The notes beneath the pieces were generated by a model that made no database searches, was not told where the DNA came from, and saw only the letters and a program-made list of their open reading frames with translations. From Elstera cyanobacteriorum (lineage in GTDB: Bacteria > Pseudomonadota > Alphaproteobacteria > Elsterales > Elsteraceae), in NCBI RefSeq assembly GCF_002251735.1, contig NZ_NOXS01000033.1, positions 399,846-463,845 on the forward strand: a stretch of DNA of 64,000 nt, given 5' to 3'. Made by a program: the position numbers and the translations under genes. Positions 22,893 through 29,346 of this stretch are shown here, piece after piece. How positions within the stretch are numbered: the stretch's first letter is position 1; each line of letters starts with the position of its first letter.

Positions 22893-24079
22893 CAGAAAGC
22901 CATCGATAGTTTCGGCCCAGCGACGATCAGCGATGCCGGGTCGCGCCGGGGGGCGGGAGAGGTGGTGGGACCATAGCCGATCCGGGCCAGCATCTGCACG
23001 CGCTCGGGGGCATGCACCTCAAGCTCGGCCATTAGTTGGCGCTGCGCCTCGGCCATCTCGGGATATTCTTGCAGCAATTGGCTCATCGGGTGCAGCGATA
23101 AACCGGCCTGGGCGACGCTGAGGGCAAGCCGTTGATAGGCGCGCCCGGCGGCGATTTGATCCTCGCGACGGTTGCCCGGTGTTGTGAGCCAAATCAGCGC
23201 GGGCGTCGCCTCCGTCATCGCCCTATAGCGATCAAGCCCCGTTTGGAAGCTGCTGCTGGTCGGATCGGCCAGGGCTTCGCGCGTGACGATCCCAGTGCGC
23301 CCCAGCACTTCCATCATGCCACCACCAAGGTCGATGCCGTCGCGGTGTCGGGTGATTTCCTCAGCGCCAATCCGCATGAGCTTGACGCTTTCCAGAAACG
23401 TCCGGGGCAGGCGGGTTTCAATCTCCATACCGACATAGAGCAGGTCGCGCAGGCGCTTGACCCGGTCGGGGGACGCGGTCGCCGCGAGCCGGGCGTCGGC
23501 GGTGCTGAGGGCGGTCAGGGCGCGCAACTGCCCATTGCTGGGAATCTTGGTTACGTCGAACGGTTCCTTCACGCTACGGCGCTGGGTAATCGCGTGGGCC
23601 AGCGGGTCGGCTTGGCCCCCGGCGATCAAGCGTACCTCGGCGACGGGGCGATGATCGACGCCGTTTGTGGCAAAAGCCCCTTCTGGAAACAGGGTGACCT
23701 CGGCCCGATAGCCTTCCAGCCCTGCCGCCAGCGCCAAGGTTTCGATGAAACAACCCTGACCAATCACGATCTGGCGGTTGACCGGATCGGTTTCTGGCAA
23801 CAGGCGGCGGCGGTCCACATACAGGCGCATCCGGTCGTCGCCGATAAGCTCGATCAGCCAGGATTGCAAATTATGCGGATTGGGGGCGAGGGCGGCATAG
23901 CTCAACGCCCGCTCTCGCGGGTTGCGGCCTTGGCCTGCGGTGCGCCACGGGGCATTCGCGGCAGCGGGAACATCGGGGATCAAGCTTATACCGACCCCTC
24001 CGGCGATCGCCGCCGTGCTTAGGGCGGCAAAGCCCCCCAGGGTCCATTTCAGGAAACGGCGGCGATTGAGCGAGGCCAT
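22892..24079 (-). CDS. Tat-exported nitroreductase-fold protein (Acg-like)
   Basis: A 395-residue protein. The N terminus SLNRRRFLKWTLGGFAALST is a twin-arginine signal (RRRFLK) followed by a hydrophobic stretch to about residue 40, so the folded, probably FMN-loaded protein should be sent to the periplasm. Segments ALAPNPHNLQSWLIEL (about 64-80), HAITQRRSVKEPF and GLSLHPMSQLLQEYPEM match the nitroreductase-like Acg group. Substrate unknown. Start ATG 24079 has GGAG six bases upstream. The promoter overlaps a large palindrome, and the regulator is the second gene. Confidence 0.82.
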   Translation of the reverse strand: MASLNRRRFLKWTLGGFAALSTAAIAGGVGISLIPDVPAAANAPWRTAGQGRNPRERALSYAALAPNPHNLQSWLIELIGDDRMRLYVDRRRLLPETDPVNRQIVIGQGCFIETLALAAGLEGYRAEVTLFPEGAFATNGVDHRPVAEVRLIAGGQADPLAHAITQRRSVKEPFDVTKIPSNGQLRALTALSTADARLAATASPDRVKRLRDLLYVGMEIETRLPRTFLESVKLMRIGAEEITRHRDGIDLGGGMMEVLGRTGIVTREALADPTSSSFQTGLDRYRAMTEATPALIWLTTPGNRREDQIAAGRAYQRLALSVAQAGLSLHPMSQLLQEYPEMAEAQRQLMAELEVHAPERVQMLARIGYGPTTSPAPRRDPASLIVAGPKLSMAF

Positions 24080-24090
24080 GATACGCTCCA

Positions 24091-24142
24091 ATAGTAAGGG
24101 TCCATACCGTTAGTATGGTTCCTTACTATACGATCCTGTCAA
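24091..24142 (-). promoter_or_regulatory. promoter and 39-base palindromic operator of the nitroreductase-MarR operon
   Basis: At 24091-24129 the outer arms ATAGTAAGG/CCTTACTAT (9 bp) and inner arms CCATAC/GTATGG (6 bp) are perfect inverted repeats around CGTTA. On the minus strand a TTGACA lies at 24142-24137, just outside, so the -10 region falls within the palindrome. This is the layout of a repressor-controlled promoter; the MarR protein of the same operon is the obvious candidate. Confidence 0.7.
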
Positions 24143-24223
24143 GCCCTTTATCTGGGCGCGTGGGTTTCGCAAGATTTATCAAAGCCGCCTGTGCTTCTGT
24201 AGGCGGAGAGCGAAGGGGGGCCT

Positions 24224-25048
24224 ATGCTGGACAATTCCTACGAAGCGCGCCTGTTGCGGGTGATAGACTATCTTTGGGCGAACCTCGATGCGCCGCTCGA
24301 TCTCGATCATTTGGCGGGGGTTGCCGCCTTTTCCCCCTATCACTTCCACCGTATCTATCGGGGCGCGACGGGGGAAACGGTGGCGGAAACCGTGCGTCGG
24401 CTGCGGCTGCACCGGGCGGCGGGGGCGCTGGTGCAGTCCGACCAACCCATTTCCGAGATCGCCAACCGGGCGGGATACGGCAGCCAAGCCGCGTTCACGC
24501 GCAGCTTTTCCGCCGATTACGGCCTGCCGCCCGCGCTCTATCGCCGCCGATCCGTTGATCCTGCCCTGAAGGAGAGCCAGATGTTACCCATCGATTACGT
24601 GACGCTGCCCGATCTGCCGTGCGCCGCTGTCCCGCACCGTGGATCGTATCTCGAAATCGGGAAAGCGTTTGAAACGCTGACGGTTTATGCCGCCGGGCGC
24701 GGGCTGATCGGGCCCGAAACCCGCATGTTCGGCGTGTACCACGACGATCCCTCCGCCGTTCCGGTGGGCGATCTTCGCTCCGAAGCCTGTGTGACCGTCC
24801 CGCCTGGAACGGCTCTCGACAGCCCTGCCCAACCGCTCACCATCGCGGGGGGGCGCTACGCCGCCGCCTTGCATGTCGGTCCCTATGCGGAACTCGAGCA
24901 TGCCTATCAGTGGCTGTTCGGCACCTGGTTGCCGGAAAGCGGGCAGGAGCCGGATGATCGCCCCGCGCTGGAGGAATATCTCAACGATCCCCGGACCCTG
25001 CCGCCCACCGAGTGGAAGACGCTGATCTATGTGCCGCTCAAAGGGTAG
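24224..25048 (+). CDS. AraC-family regulator with GyrI-like ligand-binding domain
   Basis: A 274-residue protein. The N-terminal AraC domain covers residues 8-105: first HTH LDHLAGVAAFSPYHFHRIYRG, second HTH ISEIANRAGYGSQAAFTRSFSADYGLPP. The C-terminal GyrI-like domain (about 120-274) contains GVYHDDPSAVPVGDLRSEACV and ends WKTLIYVPLKG, like SbmC/Rob/BmrR-type drug-binding domains. It probably activates a multidrug or stress response. It overlaps the convergent SMP-30 gene by 22 bases. Confidence 0.88.
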   Translation: MLDNSYEARLLRVIDYLWANLDAPLDLDHLAGVAAFSPYHFHRIYRGATGETVAETVRRLRLHRAAGALVQSDQPISEIANRAGYGSQAAFTRSFSADYGLPPALYRRRSVDPALKESQMLPIDYVTLPDLPCAAVPHRGSYLEIGKAFETLTVYAAGRGLIGPETRMFGVYHDDPSAVPVGDLRSEACVTVPPGTALDSPAQPLTIAGGRYAAALHVGPYAELEHAYQWLFGTWLPESGQEPDDRPALEEYLNDPRTLPPTEWKTLIYVPLKG

Positions 25049-25923
25049 GCGACCGCCGGAATCGCCTCGCCCGGAACCGCAACGCGCAGGCTGAACAGCG
25101 ACCCCGCTAGGGGTTCGGCAGCCAGTTGCTCGGCCGTCAGCCCTTCGGCGGCGCTGGTGATATAGAGGGTTTGCCGGTCCGGCCCGCCAAAGGCGACCAT
25201 CGTCGGGCGGCTGACCGGCAGGCTAATCGCGTCGGTAATCGTGCCATCGGGGGCAAAGCGCAGTACGCGGCCCCCGGCGAACTGCGCGCTCCAATAGCCG
25301 CCTTCGCAATCCATCGCCGCCCCATCCGGGCGACCGCCTGCGGGCGGCAGGCTGGCGAAGATCGACCGTGCGCCGATAGCGCCCGTCGCGGGGTCCATCG
25401 GGTAGGTATAGATAGCGTGGGCGCGCGTGTCGGAATGATACAGCCGCGTCCCATCGGGCGACCAGGCAAGACCGTTGGAGACCATCACGTCGCCCGCCCG
25501 CGCCTCCAGCCCCTCGGCGGTTAGGCAGTAAAGCTGCGCGCTGCGTTCGGTGCGCGGCTCGTGCATCGTGCCGACCCAGAAGCGGCCCTGCGGATCGACC
25601 TTGCCATCGTTAAAGCGGTAGCGGCTTGGGTCATAGGGGGCGGGGGTGAGGGCGGTCTGAGCGCCCGTGTCGGGATCGAAGCGCACAAGCCCCGAGCGCA
25701 GGGCGAGCAGCAGGGCGCCATCGGAGACGCGGGCAACGCAGCCGATCGCCTCGCCAAAATGCCATTCACGGACCGCGCCCGTTGCCGGGGTTAGGCGAAA
25801 CAGCGTTGGCCCGTTGATGTCAACCCACCACAGGCAGGCGCGCGGCGCATCCCAGACCGGCGATTCCCCGGTTTTGCACTGTTGCCGAACCGCCAGTTCG
25901 ACCGGACCCAAGAGTCTCGACAT
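25027..25923 (-). CDS. SMP-30/gluconolactonase-family lactonase
   Basis: A 298-residue six-bladed beta-propeller protein of the regucalcin/gluconolactonase family, hydrolysing sugar lactones with a divalent metal. Typical segments are GESPVWDAPRACLWWVDI (metal Glu, about residues 18-35), YRFNDGKVDPQGRFWVGTM (Asn and Asp contacts) and SNGLAWSPDGTRLYHSDT (further Asn and Asp). Motifs and length fit well. No sugar dehydrogenase or transporter gene lies next to it, so the exact lactone is unknown. Confidence 0.87.
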   Translation of the reverse strand: MSRLLGPVELAVRQQCKTGESPVWDAPRACLWWVDINGPTLFRLTPATGAVREWHFGEAIGCVARVSDGALLLALRSGLVRFDPDTGAQTALTPAPYDPSRYRFNDGKVDPQGRFWVGTMHEPRTERSAQLYCLTAEGLEARAGDVMVSNGLAWSPDGTRLYHSDTRAHAIYTYPMDPATGAIGARSIFASLPPAGGRPDGAAMDCEGGYWSAQFAGGRVLRFAPDGTITDAISLPVSRPTMVAFGGPDRQTLYITSAAEGLTAEQLAAEPLAGSLFSLRVAVPGEAIPAVAYPLSGT

Positions 25924-26054
25924 TCCATGCTCCTTTAAGCCCCCCTCTCCCGCGCCCCTTGTAGCCGGTTTTGCGGGGCTTGTCTCTTGACCCTTGCCCG
26001 GGGGCGTGGCACACCGCGCCGCACCTTCCTTTGCGCATTGGACGCCGATTTTTC

Positions 26055-26633
26055 ATGCTCCGCCGTCTCTACGACTGGGTGATCGCCCTTTCCGGCACCC
26101 CGCAGGCCCCCTGGGCCTTGGCCATCGTGTCCTTCGTCGAAAGCTCCGTCTTTCCGATCCCGCCCGATGTGATGCTGGTGCCGATGTGCCTTGCCAATCG
26201 GCGCAAGGCGCTGTTTTACGCGACGATCTGCACCCTGGCTTCGGTCGCGGGCGGGTTCCTCGGCTATGCCATTGGCTATTACCTGTGGGAAGCGGTCGGC
26301 TCCTGGGTCATCCAGACCTATGGTCTTGGGGCGAAGTTCGACGAGTTTCAAAAGGCCTTTGCCGAGTATGGCTGGTGGATCATCGTTCTGAAGGGGATGA
26401 CGCCAATCCCCTATAAGCTGATCACCATCGCCTCGGGCGTTGCGCATTTTCCGCTGCTGGCTTTTACGGTCGCGTCGATCCTATCGCGGGCGATGCGCTT
26501 CTTTCTAATCGCCGGGCTGCTGCACTTCTTCGGCGAACCGATCCGCTTGTTTATCGAGAAATATCTGACCTTGCTGACCACGGTTTTTGCCGTGCTGCTG
26601 GTTGGCGGGTTCGTCCTGCTACGCTATCTCTAA
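26055..26633 (+). CDS. YqaA/DedA-like inner-membrane protein
   Basis: A 192-residue membrane protein of the SNARE-associated/DedA superfamily (YqaA type). It holds SFVESSVFPIPPDVMLVPM near the N terminus (the re-entrant ExxxPxxP-like segment) and GMTPIPYKLITIASGVAHF in the middle. Four or five hydrophobic segments are visible. Relatives are linked to lipid carrier recycling or membrane homeostasis; a direct role is not known for this subgroup. The frame stays open upstream, but the ATG at 26055 gives the family N terminus. Three bases separate it from the LOG gene. Confidence 0.83.
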   Translation: MLRRLYDWVIALSGTPQAPWALAIVSFVESSVFPIPPDVMLVPMCLANRRKALFYATICTLASVAGGFLGYAIGYYLWEAVGSWVIQTYGLGAKFDEFQKAFAEYGWWIIVLKGMTPIPYKLITIASGVAHFPLLAFTVASILSRAMRFFLIAGLLHFFGEPIRLFIEKYLTLLTTVFAVLLVGGFVLLRYL

Positions 26634-26636
26634 GGC

Positions 26637-27380
26637 ATGACCGACCGCCCCGATAATTCCGCTCAAAAAGCGTCTGCCGCCTACCGCCAACCCGCGCTTG
26701 ATCCAGAGTTTCTGCTGGGCGATTCGATGCGCGGTGTGCGCTTCCTCATGGAATACGCCAAGGCGGAGGAGCATCTGCGCCGACATGCCATTGCCTCCAC
26801 CATCGTGGTTTTCGGCAGTGCGCGGGTAAAGCCGGGCAGCCCTTGGTACGAGGCGGCGCGGGCCTTTGGCGCCTTGGCGTCCCGGCGCGGTGGGGCCTTG
26901 ATCGACCGGCCAGAGGGGCGGGAGCATGTGATCGCCACCGGCGGCGGGCCGGGGATTATGGAAGCCGCCAATCGCGGTGCGGCGGAGGTTGGGGCGCCGA
27001 CTATCGGCTTCAACATCACCCTGCCGCACGAGCAGGAACCGAACGCTTTTTCAACGCCGGACCTAACCTTCCGCTTCCATTATTTCGCCATGCGCAAGAT
27101 GCATCTGGCGATGCGCGCCGCCGCCCTGGTGGTCTTTCCCGGCGGTTTCGGCACGCTCGATGAACTCTTCGAACTGCTGACCCTGCGCCAGACCGGCAAG
27201 ATCGACCATGATCTGCCGGTAATCCTGTTCGACCGGGGGTTTTGGACGAAGCTGCTCGATCTTCAGGTCATGCTCGACGCCGGAATGATCGCGGAGAGAG
27301 ATTTAAAGCTCTTCACCTATGCCGATACGGCGGCGGAGGCGTGGGAGTTGCTGGCGGCACGGGGATTGGGGCGCGCCTAA
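26637..27380 (+). CDS. LOG-family protein (TIGR00730, nucleotide phosphoribohydrolase-like)
   Basis: A 247-residue Rossmann-fold protein of the cytokinin-activating LOG/YgdH group. GGGPGIMEAANRGAAEVG (about residues 102-119) and PGGFGTLDELFELLTLRQTGK are the diagnostic nucleotide-binding motifs, and VVFGSARV is the N-terminal strand. In bacteria such enzymes cleave the N-glycosidic bond of nucleoside monophosphates. It probably shares a transcript with the preceding membrane protein gene (three-base gap). The downstream side is the start of an AT-rich segment. Confidence 0.87.
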   Translation: MTDRPDNSAQKASAAYRQPALDPEFLLGDSMRGVRFLMEYAKAEEHLRRHAIASTIVVFGSARVKPGSPWYEAARAFGALASRRGGALIDRPEGREHVIATGGGPGIMEAANRGAAEVGAPTIGFNITLPHEQEPNAFSTPDLTFRFHYFAMRKMHLAMRAAALVVFPGGFGTLDELFELLTLRQTGKIDHDLPVILFDRGFWTKLLDLQVMLDAGMIAERDLKLFTYADTAAEAWELLAARGLGRA

Positions 27381-27409
27381 GACCAGTCGCCGACAAATGC
27401 GGAGGATAT

Positions 27410-27835
27410 ATGCTTCCCCGGTTGATAGGTTTAATGGCCCTAAGCGGGATTGTTGGTTTCTGCGCCGGAATTGGGTTTACGACCGTCACCGACGATATAA
27501 AGCCTTCCTTGCCGCCCATTCTCCAAAGTGACGATCTGTATCGTCTCATTATTGAAAATCCGTCGCTCGATCAGGCGGTGATTAACTATGAGGGGCGCCG
27601 GGCCGCTACTTTGTGCCTAGCAAAATCCTATCAACCACCCACTCGGTCGGAGCTTTCCCTGCCCTCAAATATTCATGATATGTTGAACAACGATGCTGAC
27701 ATCACTAATTTCATGATTTTCTTCGATGATCATGGCGAACTGCTTTTCAGTTTGACGGCGCATTATGGTGATATTCCCAAAAGAGTCGGTTTAAGTTGGG
27801 GGGAATGTCTTGATTTTCTCAAAAAAACGCAATAA
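27410..27835 (+). CDS. unknown exported or membrane-anchored protein, first of an AT-rich pair
   Basis: A 141-residue protein of no family I recognise. An N-terminal hydrophobic segment (about residues 3-24, LIGLMALSGIVGFCAGIGF) suggests a membrane anchor or uncleaved signal, with the rest outside the cytoplasm. The C-terminal half contains ATLCLAKSY and ends GLSWGECLDFLKK. The same Cys ... LSWG(E/D)C layout recurs in the next gene, so the two look like diverged duplicates. GGAGG lies five bases before the ATG. Base composition becomes much more AT-rich towards its end, unlike the flanking genes. Confidence 0.6.
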   Translation: MLPRLIGLMALSGIVGFCAGIGFTTVTDDIKPSLPPILQSDDLYRLIIENPSLDQAVINYEGRRAATLCLAKSYQPPTRSELSLPSNIHDMLNNDADITNFMIFFDDHGELLFSLTAHYGDIPKRVGLSWGECLDFLKKTQ

Positions 27836-27909
27836 TTATTATATTTTCTATTTTTGTGGTGAGATAGTGTTTTTATTGCTTTCTTAAAAAATTGTTTTGG
27901 GGGGATATA

Positions 27910-28368
27910 ATGAAAAAAGAAAAATTGAATTTGTTCATGATAAGAATTATGAGTAGAGCAATTTCAGTAATTGCGTTTATCTACATTATTTTTCTTTTTT
28001 ATAAAGAAATTGATCGTATTATTTTTCCCTTGCCTCCATCCGAAGTGCCTAAAAACGAACCTTTAATTATCCGTAGTCAGAGTGTCTTTTATGAATATAC
28101 AGACAATCTACGTCCCTCTGGACGACGGTTCTCTCATGATGGGAAGCAGGTTGGGCTAGTCTGTGCTCTATCGGTCTATGACCGTCCAAAAATGGCAACT
28201 CCTTCCCATTCCTCCTATATCGATGCGTGGCTCTCCAACGAATTTGGAAGGGCCTTCTTAGTGCTCTACGATGAGCAGAAAAATTACATTGGTGCGGTAG
28301 AGGTTGATGATTCGAGGGCAAACCCCAGCCCCCTATCATGGGGCGATTGTATGGCTCTTCCCGAGTAG
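27910..28368 (+). CDS. unknown membrane-anchored protein, second of the AT-rich pair
   Basis: A 152-residue protein. It starts MKKEKLNLFMIRIMSRA and has one strong transmembrane segment at about residues 16-32 (AISVIAFIYIIFLFYKE), then a probable periplasmic domain. VGLVCALSVYDRP and SPLSWGDCMALPE align with the C-terminal part of the preceding protein, sharing the cysteine pair. Codons are AT-rich (AAA, ATT, TTT) in the first half, unlike neighbouring genes. GGGGGGAT precedes the ATG. A 74-base, strongly AT-rich gap separates the two genes. Function unknown. Confidence 0.58.
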   Translation: MKKEKLNLFMIRIMSRAISVIAFIYIIFLFYKEIDRIIFPLPPSEVPKNEPLIIRSQSVFYEYTDNLRPSGRRFSHDGKQVGLVCALSVYDRPKMATPSHSSYIDAWLSNEFGRAFLVLYDEQKNYIGAVEVDDSRANPSPLSWGDCMALPE

Positions 28369-28389
28369 TCGGCTGGCAAGACGGTGCTT

Positions 28390-29346
28390 CTAACGAACCA
28401 CCACGCAATCAACTTGCCGCTCCTTGAGCGCCCGGCAGAGGCTTTGTGCCTCGGGTGCGGGGAGCAGTTTACCGAGATAGACGCGCGTCCAACCATCGGC
28501 GCCCGTGTCGTGGGTCAGGGAGAGGCCGTCGCGCCAATCGGCGGTTTTGCGGAAGAAATCGCGCTCGAAAGGTTTCAGGCTGCTGGCGTCGCGTAGGGCG
28601 GCGACCCGGATGCGGCTATCGCCCACCGGCGCGGGTTTTACGGCACTGGGGGCCGGGGGAGGGGCCACGGGCGGCGGTTCGGGGGAGCGCGCGGGCGTTT
28701 CCGGGATCGGCGGCGCGACCGATTTCCGCACCGGGGGCGGGGCCGCTTCCGCCAAGGCCGTATGGTCAACTGTCACCGCCGGGGCGGGCGGTTTTGGCGC
28801 GGGCATTGGGAAGGTGCGAACAACGGCATCGGGCCGCCCCGGCACCGGGTCGGGCGCGCGGGTAACGACCTGGGGCGCCCAATTATCGGGCGGGCGCGGG
28901 GCATTGGGATCGGGCAGGGCGAAGCGGAAGCTTGGGGACTTCCCTTCCCGCCGCGCGACTTCGGACGCGGCGAGCCCATGGCCGCCCGCAGCGGCGCTTT
29001 TGAAGCGGCTCAGCGCCTCCGCCTCTTCCGCCGGATCGTTGCCTGCCAGCAGCAGGCCCAGCCGATAGCTTGCCTCGCGGTGACCGTGATCGGCGGCGCG
29101 GGTGAGAAAATCCCGCGCGCCCGCGCGGTTGCGATAGGGCGCGGGCGCCGTCGCCAACAGCAGGCCCAGTTGATATTCCGCCTCCGGCTCCCGAGCATCC
29201 GCCAGCGGTTGCCACAGGCTTTGCGCTTCGGCCCAATCCTGGCGGGCGAGGGCTTCCAGCACCTGCACCTGGGTTTCGGCGACATCGCGCGCTTGCGCCC
29301 CGGTCAACGCTCCGAGGACGAGCAGCGCGGGCAGCAGGCGGATCAT
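28390..29346 (-). CDS. secreted Sel1-repeat/SPOR-like protein with proline-rich linker
   Basis: A 318-residue protein. An N-terminal signal peptide (IRLLPALLVLGALTGAQA) is followed by Sel1/TPR-like helices (about residues 45-125: AEYQLGLLLA, then ASYRLGLLLAG). A long Pro/Ala linker covers 140-240. The C-terminal 75 residues resemble a SPOR domain (WTRVYLGKLLPAPEAQSLCRALKE), which in other proteins binds glycan strands at the septum. Its ATG overlaps the glnD stop (ATGA), so it is translated after glnD. Two cysteines near the end could form a disulfide. Confidence 0.7.
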   Translation of the reverse strand: MIRLLPALLVLGALTGAQARDVAETQVQVLEALARQDWAEAQSLWQPLADAREPEAEYQLGLLLATAPAPYRNRAGARDFLTRAADHGHREASYRLGLLLAGNDPAEEAEALSRFKSAAAGGHGLAASEVARREGKSPSFRFALPDPNAPRPPDNWAPQVVTRAPDPVPGRPDAVVRTFPMPAPKPPAPAVTVDHTALAEAAPPPVRKSVAPPIPETPARSPEPPPVAPPPAPSAVKPAPVGDSRIRVAALRDASSLKPFERDFFRKTADWRDGLSLTHDTGADGWTRVYLGKLLPAPEAQSLCRALKERQVDCVVVR

